From Halomonas litopenaei (GTDB taxonomy: Bacteria > Pseudomonadota > Gammaproteobacteria > Pseudomonadales > Halomonadaceae), in assembly GCF_017303055.1 (NCBI RefSeq), contig NZ_JAEKJT010000004.1, positions 372,001 to 436,000 on the forward strand: 64,000 nt of DNA, in the 5' to 3' direction. Below are positions 25,501-33,876 of the stretch, piece by piece. Each line of letters begins with the position of its first letter. The first letter of the stretch is position 1. Made by a program: the position numbers and the translations under genes. The notes beneath the pieces are model-generated. The model made no database searches and had not been told where the DNA came from. It saw only the letters and a program-made list of their open reading frames with translations.

Positions 25501-26318
25501 TGGCCGTCGTCCTCATCAGGCCACAGCCGTGCCGCCTTGCGACGGGACACCAGGCGAACGCGCATCTTGGGGCGTGCCGGTGCAGGACTCAAAGGCGCTT
25601 GAGGGGCAGCCGTAGAGGCATCGCGCCGTTGCTCGTGCGCTAACGAAGCTTCAGCCGCTGAGGACGTGTCATCTGGGGGGGAGGCTGACGCAGACGGCTC
25701 GATCACGACCCACGCCACCAAGGGCAGCGCCAGTTGCCAGCGGATGGCGGCAAGCCTCAAGCCTAGGGTGGTGGCCAGGGACAGCACGATCCCCAGCATT
25801 GGCAGCTCGAGTCGAGTTAACACCACATATACGACCCCACCGGCAATGGCGGCGGTGGCGTACACCTCGCGACACAGCACCATGGGCACGCGACGCGCCA
25901 GCACGTCTCTGACCATGCCGCCCGCGACACCGGTAAACAGCCCCATCAGAACAGCGACCAGCCCCGAGGTGTCCAGCAGCAACGCCTTGTTGGCGCCGAT
26001 GATGACAAACAGCGCGAGGCCGAAGGCGTCTGCTACCGGCAGGACCACCCGGTGGAGACGGTGGATGTAGTGAAAGCCCACCAGGGCGCCCATGACGGTG
26101 GCCAGAATGACCCAGAGATAGACAGGATCACGCACCCAGAAAACCGGAGCCACACCGAGCACCAGATCGCGCAGCGTGCCTCCGCCCACGGCGGTGACGG
26201 CGGCCAGCACCAGCATGCCGATGGGATCCATGCGCGAACGGCATGCCAGCAAGATACCCGAAAGCGCGAACACGACGGTGCCCGCCAGATCAAGCGCATA
26301 GACCAGCTGTGTATCCAC
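25497..26318 (-). CDS. TRIC-type cation channel family membrane protein (YicG/UPF0126)
   Basis: The 273-residue inner-membrane protein has two copies of the UPF0126 repeat: [32 protein letters not shown] with [11 protein letters not shown], and [17 protein letters not shown] with [19 protein letters not shown]. The paired G-G-G-x-x-R-D motifs are diagnostic of the trimeric intracellular cation channel fold. About seven helices are followed by a 70-residue polar tail ending [15 protein letters not shown], longer than usual. An in-frame TAA sits two codons upstream, so GTG 26318 is the first possible start, yet AAGGAG overlaps that GTG; a CTG 12 bases further on is a conceivable alternative. 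The TAG stop is formed at the junction with the MITE. Confidence 0.87.
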   Translation of the reverse strand: MDTQLVYALDLAGTVVFALSGILLACRSRMDPIGMLVLAAVTAVGGGTLRDLVLGVAPVFWVRDPVYLWVILATVMGALVGFHYIHRLHRVVLPVADAFGLALFVIIGANKALLLDTSGLVAVLMGLFTGVAGGMVRDVLARRVPMVLCREVYATAAIAGGVVYVVLTRLELPMLGIVLSLATTLGLRLAAIRWQLALPLVAWVVIEPSASASPPDDTSSAAEASLAHEQRRDASTAAPQAPLSPAPARPKMRVRLVSRRKAARLWPDEDDGH

Positions 26319-26350
26319 TCCTTAGATCCCCTGACATGATTGCCCAACCA

Positions 26351-27058
26351 TCAACTCGGAGCGTACACCGAGCGCGCCCGCTCCAGATGCGCCTGCATCT
26401 CGCGAATGGCGGCCCCTTCATCGGCCTTCTTGAGTGCCGCCAGGATGCGCTCGTGCTCTTCCAGCGTCACGTGCTCGCTGCCCTTCCAGTGAATCAGCGA
26501 GGTGTGAAACCGGGCCAACCATTCGAACATGGCGCGACTGACGGCGACGAAGATGGGGTTCCCGGTAGACTCGGCGATGGCGACGTGAAAGTCCATATCC
26601 GCCGCGATGAAGGCCTTGATGTCTCGGTTGAGCGCGCGCCTCTGCTGGGCAACCAGCGCTTCGAGGCGCGCCAGGTCCTTCGGTGCCAGCTTGCGCGCCG
26701 CCCTCGCCACCATGCCGACCTCAAAGAACTTCCTGGCCTCTTTCAGGTGGTCCAGCGTTGCCGGCTCAGTCGCCAGCAGGTGCATGGCGGTCAGTTCGAT
26801 CTGCGCCAGCATGCCGTCGGCGCTGGGGGTCAGTACCTTGGGCCGCTGCCCATGGTGAATCGCTACCAGGCCGAGACGTTCCAGAGCCTGCACGGCCTCC
26901 CGAATAGCCGGTCGCCCTACCCCAAAGGACTCCATCAGCTCACGCTCGGAGGGCAGGCTGTCGCCTGGCGCATACGCTCCCTCCAGCAGCTGTTGATACA
27001 GCCGGTCAAACACCTCGTCGGACAACTTGCGGCGAGAAATCTTCAACGAGTCGCTCAT
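26351..27058 (-). CDS. GntR/FadR (FCD) family transcriptional regulator
   Basis: The 235-residue protein has an N-terminal winged helix-turn-helix (LSDEVFDRLYQQLLEGAYAPGDSLPSERELM, then GVGRPAIREAVQALERLGLV) and a C-terminal all-helical FCD ligand domain. Metal-binding-type residues appear in DMDFHVAIAESTGNPIF and EEHERILAAL. It is divergent from the sugar-acid operon that begins at 27222. FCD regulators next to catabolic operons usually respond to a sugar acid or pathway intermediate, here perhaps apionate-like or oxo-acid compounds. The AMP-like acidic effector is not identifiable from sequence. The candidate operator lies at 27160-27173. Confidence 0.9.
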   Translation of the reverse strand: MSDSLKISRRKLSDEVFDRLYQQLLEGAYAPGDSLPSERELMESFGVGRPAIREAVQALERLGLVAIHHGQRPKVLTPSADGMLAQIELTAMHLLATEPATLDHLKEARKFFEVGMVARAARKLAPKDLARLEALVAQQRRALNRDIKAFIAADMDFHVAIAESTGNPIFVAVSRAMFEWLARFHTSLIHWKGSEHVTLEEHERILAALKKADEGAAIREMQAHLERARSVYAPS

Positions 27059-27137
27059 GGCTCATTTCCTGCACTGTCTGGGCTCGTGGATCGCCTCCAT
27101 GACGGGGCGCGAGCGTGACACTCGACCAAGGTCGTGT

Positions 27138-27166
27138 TTGACACTATCGGTCACTTATATTGTCAT
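27138..27166 (+). promoter_or_regulatory. Candidate sigma70 promoter for the sugar-acid operon
   Basis: A perfect -35 hexamer TTGACA (27138-27143) is separated by 17 bp from TGTCAT (27161-27166), which matches TATAAT at four of six positions. The distance to the ATG at 27222 is about 50 bp. The operator candidate overlaps the -10. Confidence 0.45.
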
Positions 27167-27173
27167 CATACCA
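27160..27173. promoter_or_regulatory. Candidate FCD-regulator operator
   Basis: TTGTCATCATACCA is an imperfect inverted repeat (on the other strand TGGTAT, one base, ATGACAA). This resembles the TGGTAT-type half-sites bound by UxuR/NanR-like FCD regulators. It sits between the regulator and the operon and covers the -10 region. Confidence 0.4.
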
Positions 27174-27221
27174 GTTGCACGACGACTTGCCTCCTTCCTC
27201 ATTCGAACAGGTTACCTGACC

Positions 27222-28052
27222 ATGACCAGCATTGCCTTGATCGGCGCCGGCGGCAAGATGGGCGCCCGCCTCTCCCGCAACCTCTCGTCCTCGGACTTTG
27301 AAGTGCGTCATGTGGAAGTCAGCGAGCAGGGGCGCCAGCGCCTTCGCGATGAGCTGGGGATCGAGTGCGTCGACAGCGGCGAGCAGGCGGTGAAGGGGGC
27401 AGATGTGGTCATCCTGGCCGTGCCCGATACATTGATTCAGAAGATTGCCGCCGACCTTTCGCCGTCCATCGCTCCTGGCACCATGGTGATCTGCCTGGAC
27501 GCCGCTGCACCGTTTGCCGGTCACCTGCCGGATCGTGACGACCTGGTCTACTTCGTGACCCATCCCTGCCATCCGCCGATCTTCAACGACGAGACCACGC
27601 TGGAGGCCAAGCGCGACTATTTTGGCGGCAGCCATGCCACCCAGCACATTGTCAGTGCCTTGATGCAGGGTGACGAACAGCATTTTGCCCTCGGCGAGTC
27701 CGTGGCCCGCACCATCTACGCTCCAGTCGGACGCAGCCATCGGGTCAGCGTTGAACAGATGGCCCTGCTTGAGCCCGGTCTGTCCGAGACCGTCTGTGCC
27801 ACACTGCTATCGGTGATGCGGGAAGCCATGGATGAAGTGGTCGCCCGAGGCGTCAGCCACGAGTGCGCGAGAGACTTCCTGCTCGGCCACCTCAATATCC
27901 TGGGCGCGGTGATCTTCGACGAGCAGCCAGGTGCCTTCTCCGATGCCTGCAACAAGGCCATCGAGAACGGCAAGCCGATGCTGATGCGGGACGACTGGAA
28001 GCGTGTCTTCGAGCCTGACGCCATCGCCGACAGCATTCAGCGCATCACCTGA
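27222..28052 (+). CDS. NAD-dependent dehydrogenase, D-apionate oxidoisomerase (ApnO)-like
   Basis: The 276-residue protein has an N-terminal Rossmann fold (IALIGAGGKMGARLSRNL, residues 3-20) and a helical C-domain of the phosphogluconate-dehydrogenase type (VFDEQPGAFSDACNKAIENGKPML). VTHPCHPPIFNDE near residue 110 is a distinctive substrate-side motif. The family includes D-apionate oxidoisomerase, which converts D-apionate to 3-oxo-isoapionate, and the two next genes encode the RuBisCO-like protein and DUF1537 kinase that accompany ApnO in the published D-apiose/D-apionate pathways. The assignment therefore rests on fold plus context. The frame opens at 27027, but ATG 27222 places the Rossmann motif at the N-terminus. 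A role on another branched or C4-C5 sugar acid is the main alternative. Confidence 0.7.
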   Translation: MTSIALIGAGGKMGARLSRNLSSSDFEVRHVEVSEQGRQRLRDELGIECVDSGEQAVKGADVVILAVPDTLIQKIAADLSPSIAPGTMVICLDAAAPFAGHLPDRDDLVYFVTHPCHPPIFNDETTLEAKRDYFGGSHATQHIVSALMQGDEQHFALGESVARTIYAPVGRSHRVSVEQMALLEPGLSETVCATLLSVMREAMDEVVARGVSHECARDFLLGHLNILGAVIFDEQPGAFSDACNKAIENGKPMLMRDDWKRVFEPDAIADSIQRIT

Positions 28053-28091
28053 CGCCCACTCCCGCGTCCCGCTGATCAAGGAGCCCCTGGC

Positions 28092-29357
28092 ATGAGCCGT
28101 ATCGAAGCCCGCTATCTGATCGAGACTCCGTTCAACGTGGCCCATGCCTGCGACGTCATGGCCGGGGAGCAATCCTGCGGCACCTTTACCCGGCTGGCCG
28201 CGGAGACCGACGAGTTGCGCGAGCGCCATGCCGCCAGGGTGGAATCCATCGAGCTGCTCGACAGCGTCACGACGCCGTCCTTGCCCATGCCGACACGCCC
28301 CCAACCCGACGGCACGCGCTATCAACGGGCTCGAGTGACGCTGTCCTGGCCGCTGGAGAATCTGGGGCCTTCGCTGACCACGCTGATGGCCACCCTGGCC
28401 GGCAACCTGTATGAGTTGAAGGAATTCTCGGGTCTCAGGCTCGAGAGCGTCCAGCTGCCGGATGCCTTTGCCGGAGCGTATCCTGGCCCTCAATTCGGCA
28501 TCGCCGGCACTCGACAGCTGACCGGGATTGGCCAGGGCCCGCTGATCGGCACCATCATCAAGCCCAGCGTGGGACTGGACCCACAGGCCACTGCCGGCGT
28601 CGTCCAGCAGCTGCTGGATGGCGGGATCGACTTCATCAAGGACGACGAGCTTCAGGCCAATGGTCCCCACAACCCATTGGAGGCTCGCGTCGATGCCATC
28701 ATGCCGCTGGTCCATGCCCATCAGCAGAAGACCGGTCGCAAGGTCATGGTGGCGTTCAATATCACCGGCGAGATCGACGACATGCGTCGCCACCACGACC
28801 ACGTGCTGGCCGCTGGCGGCAGCTGTGTCATGGTGGCGCTCAACGCGGTGGGTCTGGCCGGCGTCAGCCACCTGCGCCGTCACTGTCAGCTGCCGATTCA
28901 TGGCCATCGTGCCGGCTGGGGCATGTTCAGTCGCGACCCACTGCTGGGGATGGACTTCGCCGCCTGGCAAACGTTCTGGCGCCTGGCGGGGGCCGACCAC
29001 CTTCATGTCAATGGCCTGGCCAACAAGTTCTCGGAGTCTGACGCAAGCGTTGCCGCCAGTGCCAGGGCCTGCCTGACCCCACTGTTTCCCGCTGCTGGCC
29101 CTGCCCATACGGTGATGCCGGTGTTCTCCTCCAACCAGACGGCCTGCCAGGCGATCGATACCTGGCGTGCCATGGGCGGCTCCAGCGACATGATCGTCAC
29201 CGCTGGGGGCGGCATCATGGCACATCCCGGCGGTATTGCCGCCGGCGTCAGGAGCCTGCGTCAGGCCTATGATGCAGCCGCCCAGGGGGTTTCCCTTGCC
29301 GAGCATGCGCGCGAGCACCGCGAACTGGCCCAGGCCTTGGAGACCTTCTGCCCATGA
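28092..29357 (+). CDS. RuBisCO-like protein (form IV), 3-oxo-isoapionate-4-phosphate type
   Basis: The 421-residue protein of the RuBisCO large-chain superfamily has the N-terminal ferredoxin-like domain and a C-terminal barrel. TIIKPSVGLDP (about 154-164) carries the first conserved lysine but replaces a second phosphate or active-site lysine by serine. GGIDFIKDDE (177-186) preserves the carbamylated lysine K183 and metal ligands D185/E186. HGHRAGWGMFSRDPLLGMDF follows. Loop 6 reads NGLANKF instead of VVGKLEG, so carbon fixation is not expected. In the D-apionate pathway such proteins act on 3-oxo-isoapionate 4-phosphate (OiaX-type transcarboxylase/hydrolase or the decarboxylase variant). 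Neighbouring kinase and ApnO-like genes fit. AAGGAG at 28078-28083 supports the start, and the stop overlaps the kinase start as ATGA. Confidence 0.85.
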   Translation: MSRIEARYLIETPFNVAHACDVMAGEQSCGTFTRLAAETDELRERHAARVESIELLDSVTTPSLPMPTRPQPDGTRYQRARVTLSWPLENLGPSLTTLMATLAGNLYELKEFSGLRLESVQLPDAFAGAYPGPQFGIAGTRQLTGIGQGPLIGTIIKPSVGLDPQATAGVVQQLLDGGIDFIKDDELQANGPHNPLEARVDAIMPLVHAHQQKTGRKVMVAFNITGEIDDMRRHHDHVLAAGGSCVMVALNAVGLAGVSHLRRHCQLPIHGHRAGWGMFSRDPLLGMDFAAWQTFWRLAGADHLHVNGLANKFSESDASVAASARACLTPLFPAAGPAHTVMPVFSSNQTACQAIDTWRAMGGSSDMIVTAGGGIMAHPGGIAAGVRSLRQAYDAAAQGVSLAEHAREHRELAQALETFCP

Positions 29358-30715
29358 GCGAGCTGCTGCTGAGCTACTACGGTGACGATCTGACCGGCTC
29401 CACCGATGCACTGGAAGCCCTCGCCAGCCACGGCGTGCTCAGCGTGCTGTTCACCCGCCGCCCCAGTGACGAGCAGCGAGCGCGCTTCGCCCACTGCCAA
29501 GCCCTGGGGCTCGCCGGCACCAGCCGCAGCGAATCCAATGAGTGGATGCGCCGCGAGCTCAAGCAGGCCTTCCACTGGCTGGCCCAGCAAGGCGCCGAGC
29601 TGACCCACTACAAGACCTGCTCGACCTTCGACAGCAGTCCCGAGGTGGGCAGCATCGGCTGCGCCATGGAAGTGGGCCGCAGTGTCTTCGGTGACAACCC
29701 GATTCCGCTGGTGGTCGGCGTGCCACAGATGCGCCGCTACACCGTCTTCGGCGAACTCTTTGCCGCCTACCAGGATCAGGTCTATCGGATTGACCGACAC
29801 CCCGTCATGGCGCGTCATCCGGTGACCCCCATGCGAGAAGCCGACCTGCGCCGCCACCTGGGGGAGCAGACAGCGCTGTCGATTGGACTGATCGCCGCGC
29901 CAAGCCTGACTCACCCAGATATCGACGACCATGTGGATGAAGCGATGGCGGCGTCATCCGCGGTGCTCTTCGACGTGCTCGAGCCACACCACCAGCAGGC
30001 GGTGGGCTACCAGCTGTGGCGGACGCGCCCTGGTGTCACAGGGACCTCTGGTGGCGGCCTCGTGGTGGGCTCTTCAGGGGTCGAATACGCCCTGCTGCGC
30101 GAATGGCAGCGCCAGGGCACGCTAGCGGGGCCAGCAGCATTTGCACCGCTACCCTCGGTGGATCGGATTGCGGTGGTCTCTGGCAGTGTCTCGAGTACCA
30201 CGGCTCGGCAGATTGACTGGGCCCGACGGCACGCCAACTTTCACACCATTGAAGTGGATGCCAGGCGCCTGGCCGATCCAGTCTCCTGCCAGCAGGTCAT
30301 GGCCAGCGCGGTGAGCGAGGCCCTTGAGGCATTGAACAAGGGGCGCAGCATCATTGTGCATACCGCCATGGGCCCCGACAGCCACGACGACAGCCTGACG
30401 GCGGAATCCAGCCGCCACCGCCTCGGCAAGTCATTGGGCGAGATGCTCAGGCGGCTGGTCGATGACCAGGGGCTGAGCCGCGTCTGTGTGGCGGGTGGCG
30501 ACACATCGAGCCACGCCATCGCCGCGCTGGACATCCACGCCCTGACCGTTCGGCTGCCGCTGCCGGACACCCCAGGCTCGCCGCTATGCCAGGCTCACAG
30601 CGACGATCCTCGCTACCACGCCCTGGAGGTGGCCTTCAAAGGCGGCCAGATCGGGGGCGACGACTACTTCGAACGCCTGCGGCGGGGCAGCCACATCGCC
30701 GACCACGAGCATTAG
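29354..30715 (+). CDS. DUF1537 four-carbon acid sugar kinase, likely 3-oxo-isoapionate kinase (OiaK-like)
   Basis: The 453-residue two-domain kinase has the N-terminal substrate domain opening YYGDDLTGSTDALEALA (D-D-x-T-G is the family mark), YKTCSTFDSSPEVGSIG near residue 95, and the C-terminal nucleotide domain with AVVSGSVSSTTARQI and VCVAGGDTSSHAIAAL. It phosphorylates an oxo sugar acid in the cytoplasm. It is translationally coupled to the RuBisCO-like gene by ATGA, so a phosphorylated oxo-acid made here is probably that protein's substrate. A second, distinct DUF1537 kinase (OtnK) lies at 45058-46350, so this copy is unlikely to be the tetronate enzyme. Confidence 0.86.
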   Translation: MSELLLSYYGDDLTGSTDALEALASHGVLSVLFTRRPSDEQRARFAHCQALGLAGTSRSESNEWMRRELKQAFHWLAQQGAELTHYKTCSTFDSSPEVGSIGCAMEVGRSVFGDNPIPLVVGVPQMRRYTVFGELFAAYQDQVYRIDRHPVMARHPVTPMREADLRRHLGEQTALSIGLIAAPSLTHPDIDDHVDEAMAASSAVLFDVLEPHHQQAVGYQLWRTRPGVTGTSGGGLVVGSSGVEYALLREWQRQGTLAGPAAFAPLPSVDRIAVVSGSVSSTTARQIDWARRHANFHTIEVDARRLADPVSCQQVMASAVSEALEALNKGRSIIVHTAMGPDSHDDSLTAESSRHRLGKSLGEMLRRLVDDQGLSRVCVAGGDTSSHAIAALDIHALTVRLPLPDTPGSPLCQAHSDDPRYHALEVAFKGGQIGGDDYFERLRRGSHIADHEH

Positions 30716-30770
30716 TCCGGTCGTGCCAGCGCACGGCCACCAAGCGTCATCCCGCAAAGAGGAAACAACA

Positions 30771-31823
30771 ATGACGATGTCCCAACGCCACGCTCTCTCG
30801 CTTCATCCTGCTCAACAGCGCTCTCGCCCGGCACTTCTCGGCACCACGGCGCTCAGGCCATGCCTGCTGGCGGTGGCCACCGCCCTGTTCTCGCTACCGG
30901 CACTGGCCGCCCAGACCATCACCGTGGGCCACACCACGTCGGACAGCTCGCACTACTCAGAGGGCATCGATGCCTTCAAGGCCACCCTGGAGGAGCTGTC
31001 CGGGGGAGAGTTCACCGTCAATGAGCAATCCTCCGGCGCGCTTGGCGGCGAACGCGCCATGATCGAGGGGCTGCAGATCGGCACCATCGATGCCGTCGTC
31101 ACCTCCACCGGCCCCCTCGGCAACTTTGTGCCGGAGACCTATGTGCTCGACCTGCCGTTCCTGTTCAAGGACTACGCCCATGCCCGCTGCGTGCTGGATG
31201 GCGAGGTGGGCCAGGACCTGCTGGACAAGATCGGCGAACATGACCTCGTGGGACTCGCCTGGACCGAAAACGGCTTCCGCCACATGACCAACAGTCAGCG
31301 TGATATCAACACTCCGGAAGACGCCCAGGGGCTGAAGATTCGCACCATGGAAAACGAGATGCACATGGCCGCGTTTAACGAGATGGGCGTGCACCCCACG
31401 CCGATGGCCTTCCCGGAGCTGTTTACCGCACTGCAACAGGGCACCGTCGACGGCCAGGAAAACCCCATTTCGGTGATTCTCACCGGTAACCTGTGGGAAG
31501 TGCAGGACCGTCTGTCGCTGACCGGCCATGTCTATTCGCCGGCCATCATGCTGGCCTCGCCAATCCTGTGGGACGGCCTCACCGACGAACAGAAGGGCTG
31601 GTTCATGGAAGCCGCCCACGCCGGTGCCGAAGCGACCCGCGCCATGGTCTCCCGACTCGAGACCGAGGGCGTGGAAGAGCTCAAGGCCAAGGGCATGACC
31701 GTGGTCGAGGACATCGACAAGGCACAGTTCCAGGCAGCCGTCGAGCCGTCTTACTCGGTCTATACCGATGAGTACGGCTCCGAGATGCTCGATCGCATTC
31801 GCGCCAGCGACTGCGGCAACTGA
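30771..31823 (+). CDS. TRAP transporter solute-binding protein (DctP family)
   Basis: The 350-residue periplasmic protein has a long N-region and signal (LLAVATALFSLPALAAQ) followed by the DctP fold: ITVGHTTSDSSHYSEGIDAFKATLEELSGGEF, YVLDLPFLFKDYAHARCVLDG and the DctP signature EMGVHPTPMAFPELFTALQQGTVDGQENPI. The arginine in LKIRTMEN is the usual carboxylate-binding residue, so an organic acid, here a sugar acid, is the expected ligand. ATG 30771 follows AGAGGA; the ORF start at 30723 lacks a site. It is separated from the permease genes by a strong stem-loop at 31854-31894, as often seen when the binding protein is made in excess. Confidence 0.9.
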   Translation: MTMSQRHALSLHPAQQRSRPALLGTTALRPCLLAVATALFSLPALAAQTITVGHTTSDSSHYSEGIDAFKATLEELSGGEFTVNEQSSGALGGERAMIEGLQIGTIDAVVTSTGPLGNFVPETYVLDLPFLFKDYAHARCVLDGEVGQDLLDKIGEHDLVGLAWTENGFRHMTNSQRDINTPEDAQGLKIRTMENEMHMAAFNEMGVHPTPMAFPELFTALQQGTVDGQENPISVILTGNLWEVQDRLSLTGHVYSPAIMLASPILWDGLTDEQKGWFMEAAHAGAEATRAMVSRLETEGVEELKAKGMTVVEDIDKAQFQAAVEPSYSVYTDEYGSEMLDRIRASDCGN

Positions 31824-31853
31824 TCTCGCGGGGTCGTCCGGGGTGACTCGGAC

Positions 31854-31894
31854 GCGCCTGGCCAGCTAGCGCCTGTCGCGGGCTGGCCAGGCGC
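31854..31894 (+). promoter_or_regulatory. Intercistronic stem-loop between TRAP binding protein and permease genes
   Basis: GCGCCTGGCCAGC at 31854-31866 and its exact complement at 31882-31894 form a perfect 13-bp GC-rich stem with a 15-base loop, with no following T-run. Its position suggests 3'-end protection of the dctP message or partial termination, giving more binding protein than permease. Confidence 0.65.
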
Positions 31895-31937
31895 TCCCCG
31901 TGGCCGACTCCCTGTCACTCGAGATGAGGAACGTCTC

Positions 31938-32540
31938 ATGCTGGATCTGTTCTTCCGCTTCGAGCGCGCCGTTTCCCAGATCGCCCTGTACGCAGCGGTG
32001 CTGATGCTGGTGGCCTCGGTCAGTCTTGGCTTCTACCAGGTGCTGACGCGCTTTGTTTTCGATGCGCCGTCTACCTGGTCCGAGGTGATGGCCCGCTCCA
32101 CCATGATCTGGTGCGTCTTTATGGGTGCTGCTGCCACCTTCCGCGGCGGCTACATGATGGCCGTCGAGGTGATCTACAAGCTGGTGCCGGCCCCTGCGCT
32201 GAAGGTGCTGGAAAGCGTGATTGCCCTGTGCTGCATGATCGTGCTGGCGATCCTGGTGATCTATGGCTATCAAATGACCCTGCGGGTACAGAACCAGATG
32301 CTCTCTGGGGTTGGCATTTCGATCGCCTGGATCTATGCCGCCATCCCGATCGGCGCGGCCTTCTCGCTGCTGTCGGTGATCACTCGCCTGGTCGCCCAGT
32401 TGACCGGGCGCGAGACGATCGGCGTGGCCGACGCCGAAGCCCCCCTGGCACCGCCGGCGACGCCTCCCTCTGCATCTACCAGCTCTGCATCAACTACCTC
32501 GACCGCCAGCGCTGCCGACGAGGGGAGGAAGACACCATGA
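31938..32540 (+). CDS. TRAP transporter small permease (DctQ family)
   Basis: The 200-residue membrane protein has four hydrophobic segments: IALYAAVLMLVASVSLGFYQVL; the TWSEVMARSTMIWCVFMGAA segment, whose E and R are the family marks; VIALCCMIVLAILVIYGY; and ISIAWIYAAIPIGAAFSLLSV. The C-terminal 40 residues are a Ser/Thr/Ala/Pro-rich tail (LAPPATPPSASTSSASTT), unusual but not disruptive. It works with DctM and DctP in Na+-coupled uptake. GAGGAA precedes the ATG. It overlaps the large permease gene by ATGA. Confidence 0.9.
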   Translation: MLDLFFRFERAVSQIALYAAVLMLVASVSLGFYQVLTRFVFDAPSTWSEVMARSTMIWCVFMGAAATFRGGYMMAVEVIYKLVPAPALKVLESVIALCCMIVLAILVIYGYQMTLRVQNQMLSGVGISIAWIYAAIPIGAAFSLLSVITRLVAQLTGRETIGVADAEAPLAPPATPPSASTSSASTTSTASAADEGRKTP

Positions 32541-33811
32541 ACGCTGCCATTGGCCTGTCATTGATCATCCTGTTTGCCCTTGGCGTACCGATTGCCGTCT
32601 CGATTTTGCTGGCGTCGGTCATCGGCATCGAGTTCTTTACCCGCTTTCCGCTGCTGATGGTGCCCCAGCAAATGTTTGTCGGCATCGACAACTTCCCGCT
32701 GATGGCGATTCCCTTCTTTATCCTGGCTGGCAACCTGATGGCCGCCGGTGGCATTTCCCAGCGCCTGGTCGACCTTGCCAAGTCCATCGTGGGGGGCCTG
32801 CAAGGCGGCCTGGCCATGACCTGCGTGCTGACCTGCATGCTGTTCGCTGCGGTATCGGGCTCGAGCGTGGCCACCACCTTTGCCATTGGTTCGATCCTGA
32901 TCCCGGCGATGGTCGCCCATGACTATCCGCGTCCCCTGGCCGCCTCCATTCAGGCGTCCTCGGCGGAACTGGGGGTATTGATCCCTCCGTCCATTCCGCT
33001 GATTCTCTACGGCGTCAGCACCGACACCTCGATTGGGCGCCTATTTATCGCGGGGATCGGGCCGGGGCTGCTGATCGGGTCGGCGCTGCTGCTGTTTCTC
33101 TACGTCTTCTGCAAGCTCAGAGGCTATGGCCTGCGTGACCGCGAAGATCGTGCCTCCTTTGGTTCCTCGCTGCGGCGCGCCTGGGCGGCCTTGCTGATGC
33201 CGGTAGTCGTGATCGGCGGTATCTACGGCGGGGTCTTCACCCCCACCGAGGCCTCTGCAGTGGCGGTGTTCTATGCACTGATCGTCGGCGGGCTGGTCTA
33301 CCGTGAACTTCCCCTGCGCGAACTGCTGCCGATTCTGCGCCAGAGCGTCATCTCTACCGCCACCGTGATGCTGATCATCTCTGCCGCAGCTCTGTTCAGC
33401 TTCCTGATCAGCCGCTCGGGACTGCCTGGGGAAGTCGCCGCCTGGGTCACCCAGGTGTTCGAGAGCCCGGTGAGCTTCCTGCTGGCGGTCAACGTGATGC
33501 TGCTGGTGATCGGCATGTTTGTCGAAACCTCGGCAGCCATTCTGGTGCTGGCCCCTATCTTCACGCCTATCGCCGTGCAGTACGGCATCGACCCGGTGCA
33601 CTTCGGGCTGATCGTGGTGGTCAACCTGGCGCTCGGCATGTTCACCCCGCCGCTAGGCGTCAATCTGTTCGCCGCCTGCGCCGTCGCCAAGCTGTCCATC
33701 GACCAGCTGATTCCGTGGCTCGCGCGCTTTGTTCTGGTCGTGCTGGCCTGCCTGATGGCCATCACCTACCTGCCCTGGATCTCGTTGGGCCTGGTGGACC
33801 TGCTGTACTGA
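32537..33811 (+). CDS. TRAP transporter large permease (DctM family)
   Basis: The 424-residue protein has about 12 membrane segments of the DctM type. MVPQQMFVGIDNFPLMAIPFFILAGNLM, VSGSSVATTFAIGSILIP, SSAELGVLIPPSIPLILYG and NLALGMFTPPLGVNLF are characteristic. It forms the ion-coupled transport channel. ATG 32537 overlaps the dctQ stop; the open frame further upstream to 32111 lies entirely inside dctQ and is not used. With DctP and DctQ it should import the substrate of the surrounding sugar-acid genes. Confidence 0.93.
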   Translation: MNAAIGLSLIILFALGVPIAVSILLASVIGIEFFTRFPLLMVPQQMFVGIDNFPLMAIPFFILAGNLMAAGGISQRLVDLAKSIVGGLQGGLAMTCVLTCMLFAAVSGSSVATTFAIGSILIPAMVAHDYPRPLAASIQASSAELGVLIPPSIPLILYGVSTDTSIGRLFIAGIGPGLLIGSALLLFLYVFCKLRGYGLRDREDRASFGSSLRRAWAALLMPVVVIGGIYGGVFTPTEASAVAVFYALIVGGLVYRELPLRELLPILRQSVISTATVMLIISAAALFSFLISRSGLPGEVAAWVTQVFESPVSFLLAVNVMLLVIGMFVETSAAILVLAPIFTPIAVQYGIDPVHFGLIVVVNLALGMFTPPLGVNLFAACAVAKLSIDQLIPWLARFVLVVLACLMAITYLPWISLGLVDLLY

Positions 33812-33876
33812 CACCCTGTACCTCGCGTTAGCCCGCGTCGCCCGGCGCGGGTCCTCTCATCCTTGCGGAGACCTTC

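Noticed and set aside
28092..29357. True carbon-fixing RuBisCO
   Set aside because: Loop 6 and one KPK lysine are changed, no small subunit or phosphoribulokinase is nearby, and the context is sugar-acid catabolism.
27807..29411. Minus-strand open frame of 534 codons opposite the RuBisCO-like gene
   Set aside because: It is a shadow of strongly conserved genes on the other strand and has no ribosome site or motif.
32111..32536. Longer N-terminus for the TRAP large permease
   Set aside because: The extension lies wholly within dctQ in another frame and is not membrane-like; ATG 32537 overlaps the dctQ stop as usual for these pairs.
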